From contig CANQYY010000007.1 of NCBI GenBank assembly GCA_947628225.1, forward strand, positions 1 to 64,000: a stretch of 64,000 bases of DNA. The letters are read 5' to 3'. Below the pieces are notes generated by a model. That model searched no databases, had not been told where the DNA came from, and saw nothing but the letters and a program-made list of their open reading frames with translations. This document shows, one piece after another, positions 57,870-64,000 of this stretch; the stretch's first letter is position 1, and each line of letters opens with the position of its first letter. A program made the translations under genes and the position numbers. This stretch comes from an uncultured Lachnospiraceae bacterium (GTDB taxonomy: Bacteria > Bacillota > Clostridia > Lachnospirales > Lachnospiraceae).

Positions 57870-58976
57870 ATGGGAGCAGATAATACAAAGAAAGCGAAAG
57901 AACAACAGTATGATTCTTATTGGAAACTTACTGTCGAATACTCAGATATTCATGGTACGCTGTTTAATAATGTATTGGATTTAATAGTAAAGTTTATTGA
58001 TAAGCATAGATTGGCAAGTGTTGATTGTACAGCAGAGTTAAATAAAAAGTTACAGGGTATTATCAATAAAATAAACCCGAAAGCGGATATGGGTTCTGTA
58101 AGAAAATCTATCAATCAATTTATCAAGCTTGGCTTTGTTAATCCAGGATACAAGGGATATCATTTGTTAACTAAGAAGTATTTAGCATGTAAGGGCGAAA
58201 AGGAAAGAGAATTAATTTTCACACGGATTTTTTATGAATGTGGTAGCTTAAATTCCTCGTATACAAATGATTGTACCGATCATAAAGAGGTCAACTTTTT
58301 GTTGAAAACATTGGCATATAATGGGCAGTTGACAAAAAATGATTTGATGGGGCTGATGGTTACAGATGTTGCAAAATATAAAAGGGGGTATTTGCTGCCG
58401 GAAGAATTAGAGTCACAATATCAGTATGCGTTGTCAATAAACTTCGATGAGAATAAGTATAATCAGATTGAATATTTGATTGGTTTCCTGAAGTATATGC
58501 CAGAGCTCTCATATGAAAATAGTATATTGAAATTTGAAGATAATAAGTCTGTTGTGGCAGGAACAGATGTTGTAAGTGTAAAACGTGACCCTATTCTTAT
58601 GCGTATATACAGGAAACTGTTATTTGAGGAATCGATGTCTGTTTATGACAGCCTCATTTGTTATGCGTGTCATTTGCCATGGAAAGGACTTGTTGCATCA
58701 CATATAAAACCTCTGGCAACTTGTATTAAACAGCAAAAAATGCAAGAGGCATATGACAAGAATAATGGGTTGTTACTTAGTCCCAATATAGATGCATACT
58801 TTGATAAGTTTGATATTACCTTTGATGATGATGGAAGTATTATTCTTGGGAAGAACATTCCGCAGGAGATAAAAGATGTTATTAAAGGCTATAAGATAGA
58901 CAAGGATGTTTTAAATGACGAGAGAAAGAAATATTTACAGTATCATAGGAGTTTTTTTGATGCTAAAAATGTGTAG
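57870..58976 (+). CDS. HNH restriction endonuclease subunit 2
   Basis: 368 residues, paralogue of the first gene of the operon. The nuclease core is kept: A-S-H-I-K-P (His278), N-N-G-L-L-L-S-P (from Asn298), D-A-Y-F-D-K and D-D-G. Divergence is greatest in the N-terminal half, as expected if the two recognise different half-sites. GGAGATG ends 3 nt before the ATG, with no gap from the adenine methyltransferase. Both nucleases look intact, so a heterodimer is more likely than replacement of a dead copy (inference). Alternatively they are two homodimers with different targets. Confidence 0.85.
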   Translation: MGADNTKKAKEQQYDSYWKLTVEYSDIHGTLFNNVLDLIVKFIDKHRLASVDCTAELNKKLQGIINKINPKADMGSVRKSINQFIKLGFVNPGYKGYHLLTKKYLACKGEKERELIFTRIFYECGSLNSSYTNDCTDHKEVNFLLKTLAYNGQLTKNDLMGLMVTDVAKYKRGYLLPEELESQYQYALSINFDENKYNQIEYLIGFLKYMPELSYENSILKFEDNKSVVAGTDVVSVKRDPILMRIYRKLLFEESMSVYDSLICYACHLPWKGLVASHIKPLATCIKQQKMQEAYDKNNGLLLSPNIDAYFDKFDITFDDDGSIILGKNIPQEIKDVIKGYKIDKDVLNDERKKYLQYHRSFFDAKNV

Positions 58977-59000
58977 TCTGGAAGATGTTATAAACAGACA

Positions 59001-59087
59001 CTATATAGAGATGCGGATATTTTCATCGAGGCCGATCTCAACGCAGTCGGTTTCAGGGTTATACATTGTAAAGATTATTTTAGCCAT
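59001..59087 (-). pseudogene. Possible truncated small gene at the right island edge
   Basis: A 28-codon frame starting M-A-K-I-I-F-T-M-Y-N-P-E-T-D-C-V-E-I. The Y-N-x-x-T-x-C-V-E-I pattern recalls the start of DUF6061-type small proteins of Lachnospiraceae, which are about three times longer. It may be debris left by the insertion. Confidence 0.3.
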
Positions 59088-59159
59088 AAGTAGTTCTTTT
59101 CGATTAACACTGCGACTATGACTATAGTAAAAGAGATAAAGAAGAATCGAGGTGTTTAT

Positions 59160-59684
59160 ATGAAGAAGTTGGAAGAATACATAAGGAGCATACCGGATTT
59201 TCCTGAGGAGGGAATCATTTTTCGCGATATTACTACGGTATTACAGGATGCGGAGGGATTAAAATTAGCGATTGATTCCATGATCGAATGTCTGAAGGAC
59301 ATAGACTTTGATGTGATAGTGGGAACAGAATCCAGAGGCTTCATCTTTGGCGTGCCGATTGCCTATGCCATGGGAAAGCCTTTTATTCCCTGCCGTAAAA
59401 AAGGAAAGCTTCCCTGTGAAACAGTGACCGAGGAATATGATTTGGAATATGGCAGCGCGGCGATAGAATTGCATCGTGATTCCATTCAAAAGGGACAAAA
59501 GGTAGTGATTGTAGACGATCTGATTGCCACCGGCGGTACGGTAAAGGCATGTGTAAAATTAGTAGAACGGCTGGGAGGCGAGGTCGTTAAGGTTCTGTTT
59601 TTGATGGAGCTGGCAGGGCTGAAGGGCAGGGAACAACTGTCAGGCTATGATATTTCTTCCCTGATTATTTATGAAGGCAAATAG
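59160..59684 (+). CDS. apt: Adenine phosphoribosyltransferase
   Basis: 174 residues. It salvages adenine to AMP with PRPP. P-D-F-P-x-x-G-I-x-F-R-D-I-T near the start and the PRPP loop V-V-I-V-D-D-L-I-A-T-G-G-T are intact. The ATG after GAGGTG is preferred over a start 42 nt upstream. The R-M island ends about 180 nt before it, so its original upstream region has probably been replaced. Confidence 0.95.
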   Translation: MKKLEEYIRSIPDFPEEGIIFRDITTVLQDAEGLKLAIDSMIECLKDIDFDVIVGTESRGFIFGVPIAYAMGKPFIPCRKKGKLPCETVTEEYDLEYGSAAIELHRDSIQKGQKVVIVDDLIATGGTVKACVKLVERLGGEVVKVLFLMELAGLKGREQLSGYDISSLIIYEGK

Positions 59685-59756
59685 GGTGTATTCCAATAAA
59701 AGAATATCTGTTTTTTTCAGGCAGATTTCTTAAAATATACAGGAAGGAGGAAAATC

Positions 59757-59843
59757 ATGACGCCATTGCCACCTCGGCGGGCGCTGTGCCCCAGTTGGAA
59801 AGTCTTACCTGATTGCAGTAAAAAAAGAGCGCTATCCCCTTAA
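59757..59843 (+). CDS. Possible 28-residue open frame with a strong ribosome binding site
   Basis: AGGAAGGAGG lies 6 bases before the ATG, but the frame is Pro/Arg rich, matches nothing I know and runs into the terminator. Probably the remnant of a deleted gene. Confidence 0.2.
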   Translation: MTPLPPRRALCPSWKVLPDCSKKRALSP

Positions 59844-59872
59844 AGCAGATGGCTGGGGAGGGGCGCTCTTTT
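59823..59872. terminator. Bidirectional terminator
   Basis: Perfect 10-bp arms AAAAGAGCGC / GCGCTCTTTT with an inner CCCC/GGGG stem. It serves apt and the converging FliK-like gene. Confidence 0.88.
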
Positions 59873-59876
59873 GTTG

Positions 59877-61664
59877 TCAGGCGCGGAGGTCAAAGTTATA
59901 TCGTTTAATATCGCCTACAGGAGCCTCGGCAGTAATAAAGTCGTCTACAATATCTACTTCTTTTTCCTTTAACGCCAGTTCGGATTGAAAGGCATAACCC
60001 TGTTCATTTATGGCGTCTGATAATAACTCAATGTTTTTTTCCAGAAGTTTTTTTGTTTCCGGGGAGGAAACGAAAAATTTTGTAGAAACCGAATTATTTT
60101 CCTTTGCAATGTGTATATCCAGTGTTCCCAGATGTTCCATATCCAGATGAAGGAGTACTTTCAGATTGTTCGGATTCTTTTTTAGGGCCTCCTTCCTTGT
60201 CATAACATATAAATCCCCATGGACATTTTGGTTCTGCAGCTTTAACGGAAGCTGGATGTACTGAAAGGTCTGGTTCAGCGTCCTCATAAAATCCAGATTA
60301 TCGCTCATATCGGAGGCAGTATGCGACATTTGAGGAAAGACGTCCTTCCCCAAAACCTGTTCGCTGAACTTCGACAGAGATTCAAATTGCCGGGACATTT
60401 TATCGTATACTTCATCCAGCGCATTTTCCTGTTTTAACCGTTCCGGGGAAAGCGTCCAGCCGGAAAGAAACTGTCCCTTCACTAAAGCATGGAAAGCTTT
60501 GTTGGCAAGGAGGGAACCCGCCTGTTCTTCGCCCATATCCGGAAATGCTTCCCGAACCGCAGTTAGAAAATCTCTTGCGGTCAAAGTACCGTCGGCAATC
60601 CCTTCCTTTACCGAGTCCGGCAAGGGGTATTCCGATAAAAACCGGGCAAATTCCTCGCGCTCGGCAGGAGAGAGGAGAAAGCCGCTCTGCTCCTGAATAA
60701 AGGGAGTGCGGAAATCGTTGCTCAATCCGGACTCTGTTATCGCCGTTTTGGCAACAGCGCTGCCGTCGGTGATATGGGATAAAAACTGCTTCATGCGGGA
60801 AAGGGGTCCCCCGGCGGCATCCGCAGAAACGGCTTCTTCCGGATTTTCAGCAGATTCCGGCAAAATGGGATTTCCGTTTTCGTCATGGGGCGCAGCATCC
60901 TCTTCCCATGCCGGATTGCCGGGAAGTTCCGCCTCTGCCTCCTGCAGAATTTTCAGCGCCGTTTCTTCCAGAGAGGGGTTCCCCTGTAAGGCAATCGAAA
61001 GAAGCTGGGAGCCTACCTCCTTTGCTAAACGCGGTACCTGCGTGCCGATGGAATTTAACATATCCCCAATGGAATCGGTCAGATTGTCCATTTTGTATAA
61101 AAGCTTGTGAGCCTGATTCTGGTAATTTTCAAACTGGCGCACCGATTCTGGCGTCATAGGCATACCCAGACGCTTCATTGTAATGACGGAATCTACTCCG
61201 GCATCCGGGAAGCGTGCGCAGAGGCGGATGGATGACAAAATGCTCTCCCGGCTGATCGACTGCTGATTTTTCAGCAGGCTGCGGACAACATCCAGATTTC
61301 TCTCCGTCTTAGGAAGATTTGCCTCCTCCAACGCCTGCTCGATCGTATCCTCCATATCAAGCAGATAAGCATTTGTCAGAGCTTTCATATAAATGGTATT
61401 GCTTTCCAGACCGGTTATTTGGAAGGCGGCTTTTTGGCCAATGGAATACTGGCTTGCCTCCGGCAGCTTGCCGGTAAAGGAGGAGCCGTCTTCCATGGAC
61501 AGCGTAATTTCCATTCCGTGGATATCGCTGATAACTCCCTTTAGCGTCTGCCCCTCCTGAAGATGAAGCATGGAACCTCCGGAGCGGTAGGTATGGGAGC
61601 GGGGTGTGACCGAGGCAGAAGCGCCCCCGCCATTATTTTGTACCGTATTGCTAATAATTGGCAT
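59877..61664 (-). CDS. FliK-like flagellar hook-length control family protein
   Basis: 595 residues, starting at the ATG that follows AGAGGTG rather than a TTG-region start 24 nt upstream. The N-terminal part has an OB-like segment (L-K-G-V-I-S-D-I-H-G-M-E-I-T-L, about 45-90), the middle is helical and acidic, and the C-terminal 100 residues (L-L-H-L-D-M-E-H-L-G-T-L-D-I-H-I, V-S-T-K-F-F-V-S-S) follow the FliK C-terminal domain pattern. Related proteins in Lachnospiraceae are annotated DUF6240 or flagellar hook-length control. It stands alone, divergent from uxaC, away from a flagellar operon. Confidence 0.65.
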   Translation of the reverse strand: MPIISNTVQNNGGGASASVTPRSHTYRSGGSMLHLQEGQTLKGVISDIHGMEITLSMEDGSSFTGKLPEASQYSIGQKAAFQITGLESNTIYMKALTNAYLLDMEDTIEQALEEANLPKTERNLDVVRSLLKNQQSISRESILSSIRLCARFPDAGVDSVITMKRLGMPMTPESVRQFENYQNQAHKLLYKMDNLTDSIGDMLNSIGTQVPRLAKEVGSQLLSIALQGNPSLEETALKILQEAEAELPGNPAWEEDAAPHDENGNPILPESAENPEEAVSADAAGGPLSRMKQFLSHITDGSAVAKTAITESGLSNDFRTPFIQEQSGFLLSPAEREEFARFLSEYPLPDSVKEGIADGTLTARDFLTAVREAFPDMGEEQAGSLLANKAFHALVKGQFLSGWTLSPERLKQENALDEVYDKMSRQFESLSKFSEQVLGKDVFPQMSHTASDMSDNLDFMRTLNQTFQYIQLPLKLQNQNVHGDLYVMTRKEALKKNPNNLKVLLHLDMEHLGTLDIHIAKENNSVSTKFFVSSPETKKLLEKNIELLSDAINEQGYAFQSELALKEKEVDIVDDFITAEAPVGDIKRYNFDLRA

Positions 61665-61691
61665 CGTAACACCTCTTTCAAACTTCATATC

Positions 61692-61720
61692 TTGTCTATG
61701 AAATAATTATATGATAAAAT
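61692..61720 (+). promoter_or_regulatory. Promoter of uxaC
   Basis: TTGTCT (61692-61697), 17-nt spacer, TAAAAT (61715-61720). I found no convincing catabolite-response element beside it. Confidence 0.6.
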
Positions 61721-61755
61721 GGACAGTAAGGCAATATAGGAGGTTATTTTTTATT

Positions 61756-63162
61756 ATGAAACCGTTTATGGATAAAGATTTTTTACTTCAAAATGAAACA
61801 GCAAAAACACTATATCATCAGTATGCGTCGCAGGTACCGGTGCTGGATTATCACTGCCATCTTATACCGCAGGAAATTGCGGAGGATATTCATTTTAAGA
61901 ATATGACGGAGCTCTGGCTGGGGGCGGACCACTATAAATGGCGCGTGATGCGCTCGAATGGCGTCAGGGAAGAATACATAACCGGAGATGCGCCGGACGA
62001 GGAAAAATTTCATGCTTTTGCCAGAGCGCTTCCGAAATGTATCGGGAACCCCATGTATCATTGGTGCCATTTAGAGCTGCAGAGATATTTTGGCATATAT
62101 GAAACCCTGAGCGAGAAAAACTGGAAAGAGATCTATGACAAATGTAATAAAATTTTAAAAAAGCCGGAAATGTCGGCAAAAAATCTGATACGGATGTCGA
62201 ATGTGACACTGGTATGCACAACCGACGACCCCATCGACGACCTGCATTACCATGAGGAGATTGCCGCTGATGAAACGTTTGAAGTCCGGGTCTTACCGGC
62301 ATGGCGTCCGGATCTTGTAATGTGCCCGGAAAAAGAAGGTTATGGAGAATACATAAAAAAACTATCTGAGGTAAGCGGCGTTTCCATTGTTGATTTCGAC
62401 ACCCTGAAAAGCGCGCTGTCAAACAGGCTGGATTATTTTTCAAAAAGGGGCTGCTGCATTTCCGACCATGGCTTGGATTATGCTGAGTTTTGTCCTGTTT
62501 CAGAGGATGAAATGGATCAATTGACAAAGAAAAGCATCAAGGGAGAACCGCTTTCCCAAAAAGAACTGCTCTCCTTTAAAACAATGATTTTGTTATTTTT
62601 AGGAGCCGAGTACAAAAAAAGGGACTGGGCGATGCAGCTGCATTACGGGGCAAAGAGAGAAAATAATGAGTTAGTATTCCGTGCCGCCGGCGCGAATGCC
62701 GGGATAGACTGCATCAATCCGAAGGGATTTGCGGCAGAGGTGGCGGATTTTATGAATGAATTGAATAAAAACGGCAATCTTCCCCGCACTATTATATATT
62801 CCCTGAATCCCACGGACAATGCCCTAATCGGCACGATGATCGGCTGTTTTCAGGGAGATGACATCCCGGGGAAAATCCAGCAGGGCGCGGCATGGTGGTT
62901 TAACGATCATAAATACGGCATGGAGGAGCATATGAATTCTCTTGCTTCTTTAGGCCTTTTGGGAAACTTTATCGGGATGCTGACAGATTCCCGGAGTTTC
63001 ATTTCGTATCCGAGGCATGAATATTTTCGCCGTATTTTATGTAATTACATTGGTACTCTGGTGGAAAACGGAGAATATCCGGAGGATTATGAATTATTGG
63101 GAAAACTGGTACAGGATATATCGTACTATAACGCAGTAAATTATTTTGGATTTCAACTATAA
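61756..63162 (+). CDS. uxaC: Glucuronate/uronate isomerase
   Basis: 468 residues, amidohydrolase-like barrel. It converts D-glucuronate to D-fructuronate (and galacturonate to tagaturonate), entering the hexuronate pathway. The N-terminal metal site D-Y-H-C-H-L, the C-I-S-D-H-G-L-D segment and the W-W-F-N-D region are present. AGGAGG lies in front of the ATG. The alpha-glucuronidase gene follows after 39 nt, so the pair would release and use the glucuronic acid side chains of xylan. Confidence 0.95.
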   Translation: MKPFMDKDFLLQNETAKTLYHQYASQVPVLDYHCHLIPQEIAEDIHFKNMTELWLGADHYKWRVMRSNGVREEYITGDAPDEEKFHAFARALPKCIGNPMYHWCHLELQRYFGIYETLSEKNWKEIYDKCNKILKKPEMSAKNLIRMSNVTLVCTTDDPIDDLHYHEEIAADETFEVRVLPAWRPDLVMCPEKEGYGEYIKKLSEVSGVSIVDFDTLKSALSNRLDYFSKRGCCISDHGLDYAEFCPVSEDEMDQLTKKSIKGEPLSQKELLSFKTMILLFLGAEYKKRDWAMQLHYGAKRENNELVFRAAGANAGIDCINPKGFAAEVADFMNELNKNGNLPRTIIYSLNPTDNALIGTMIGCFQGDDIPGKIQQGAAWWFNDHKYGMEEHMNSLASLGLLGNFIGMLTDSRSFISYPRHEYFRRILCNYIGTLVENGEYPEDYELLGKLVQDISYYNAVNYFGFQL

Positions 63163-63201
63163 AATGGTTCCCGGACAGGGCATTTTGGAATGGAGGTTAT
63201 T

Positions 63202-64000
63202 ATGTTTGAATTAGTGAGAGGCGGGAAAGCAGCCGGCATTTATGTGGATGAAAGGTCATCCGATTATGCGGGCCTGTCCCATGTGGCAGAAAAAATCCGG
63301 GACGATATTGAATTAGTAACAGGCGTGTGTCCGCCGATAGAAACGGAATGGAGCGGGGAGTATCAGATTGTAGCCGGCACGCTGGGCAGTTGTCCTGCCG
63401 TAGATGCCCTGGTATCGGAAGGGACGCTGGATGTATCCGCCATCCGGGGAAAGAGAGAAAGCTATGCGCTGCGGATTGTCGGAAAAAAACTGATCGTCAC
63501 GGGTACGGAAACGGTAGCAACTCTTCACGGTCTGTATCATATATCCGAAAAAATCGGTGTTTCTCCCTGGGTATACTGGGCGGATGTCAGACCGGCGAAG
63601 CAGGAGGAAATTATTTTCGGGGAGGACATTAATTTCTCCTCCAGAGAACCGTCCGTGAAATTCCGTGGATTTTTTATGAACGATGAGTGGCCGTCCTTAG
63701 GAAGTTTCGTTATGAATACCTTTGGGGACTTCAATGCGAAATTTTATGATAAAGTATTTGACCTTTTACTCCGTTTGAAGGGAAATTATTTCTGGCCTGC
63801 GATGTGGTCCGCTTCTTTTTCGCTGGACGGTGGAGAGAAAGATTCCCTTGCCAATGTCAGGCTGGCGACTGAACTTGGCATTACGATTGGCTACTCCCAC
63901 CATGAACCGCTGATGCGCTCCAGCGAGGAATGGGATAAAGTAAAAACAGACACGAATAATGAAGGGTATGGAAAAGATTGGAACTACTACACGAATGGCG
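63202..64000 (+). CDS. GH115 alpha-glucuronidase, 3' end outside the window
   Basis: 266 codons are visible from an ATG after GGAGG and the frame stays open to the edge. GH115 enzymes remove (4-O-methyl)glucuronic acid from internal xylose units of xylan. Seen here are the N-terminal domain (L-H-G-L-Y-H-I-S-E-K-I-G-V-S-P-W-V-Y-W-A-D-V) and the barrel start K-F-R-G-F-F-M-N-D-E-W-P-S, K-G-N-Y-F-W-P-A-M-W and G-Y-S-H-H-E-P-L, all typical of the family. There is no signal peptide, so it acts on imported oligosaccharides. GH67 is excluded by the K-G-N-Y-x-W-P-A-M-W signature. Confidence 0.92.
   Translation, partial: MFELVRGGKAAGIYVDERSSDYAGLSHVAEKIRDDIELVTGVCPPIETEWSGEYQIVAGTLGSCPAVDALVSEGTLDVSAIRGKRESYALRIVGKKLIVTGTETVATLHGLYHISEKIGVSPWVYWADVRPAKQEEIIFGEDINFSSREPSVKFRGFFMNDEWPSLGSFVMNTFGDFNAKFYDKVFDLLLRLKGNYFWPAMWSASFSLDGGEKDSLANVRLATELGITIGYSHHEPLMRSSEEWDKVKTDTNNEGYGKDWNYYTNG

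Noticed and set aside
54723..58976. BREX, CBASS or a toxin-antitoxin type defence system
   Set aside because: There are no PglZ, cyclase, ATPase or toxin motifs; the four genes are fully explained as nuclease and methyltransferase pairs.
58977..59121. Plus-strand continuation frame after the second nuclease
   Set aside because: It overlaps the nuclease in another frame, has no ribosome binding site and shows no family pattern.

Overview
The window is chromosomal DNA from a Gram-positive, low-to-mid GC anaerobe of the Clostridia, most likely a motile, xylan-degrading member of the Lachnospiraceae. Evidence for this is the AGGAGG-type ribosome binding sites, the order of the S10-spc-alpha ribosomal cluster followed by ecfA1-ecfA2-ecfT-truA and rplM-rpsI, zinc-type S14 and adenylate kinase, a long-form L17, a glycine/cysteine-rich HCB13-like protein, and secreted multidomain GH10 xylanases. 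The genus cannot be fixed from sequence reading alone.

Layout. 1-6.6 kb: three secreted surface proteins, one cut by the window edge, ending with a GH10 xylanase; two carry an extremely lysine-rich Ig-like domain. 6.6-11.6 kb: RidA, an acyl-ACP thioesterase, a CvfB-like S1 protein, a YjfB-like protein, a secreted SH3-NlpC/P60 wall hydrolase and the ribosome hibernation factor, with a DnaA-box cluster before the last. 11.8-19.3 kb: secA, prfB (with a programmed frameshift), CheW, homoserine dehydrogenase, a phosphoglycerate-mutase-family protein that may be a homoserine kinase, and a membrane protein. 19.3-22.3 kb: a CheY/CheX pair, aroC and small proteins. 22.5-30.9 kb: a GH3-like lipoprotein lacking catalytic residues, purC-purF-purB with a structured purF-purB gap, a GH36 alpha-galactosidase and an rRNA-type methyltransferase.

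31-54 kb is the translation block: rpsJ to rplQ including secY, adk, map, infA, rpmJ and rpoA, then the ECF transporter module, truA, and rplM-rpsI. Several structured leaders lie in it. A second lysine-rich GH10 xylanase and an SdpI-like gene sit between truA and rplM, interrupting an otherwise conserved order.

54.2-59.1 kb is an AT-rich accessory island. It holds an integrase remnant, a decayed DNA-binding gene, and a compact four-gene restriction-modification operon: HNH nuclease, C5-cytosine methyltransferase, D12-class adenine methyltransferase, and a second HNH nuclease paralogous to the first. This is the most interesting system in the window; I read it as a candidate two-subunit nuclease acting on an asymmetric site whose strands are protected by different methylations. 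59.1-64 kb: apt, a FliK-like flagellar protein, glucuronate isomerase and the start of a GH115 alpha-glucuronidase, which with the two xylanases outline glucuronoxylan use.
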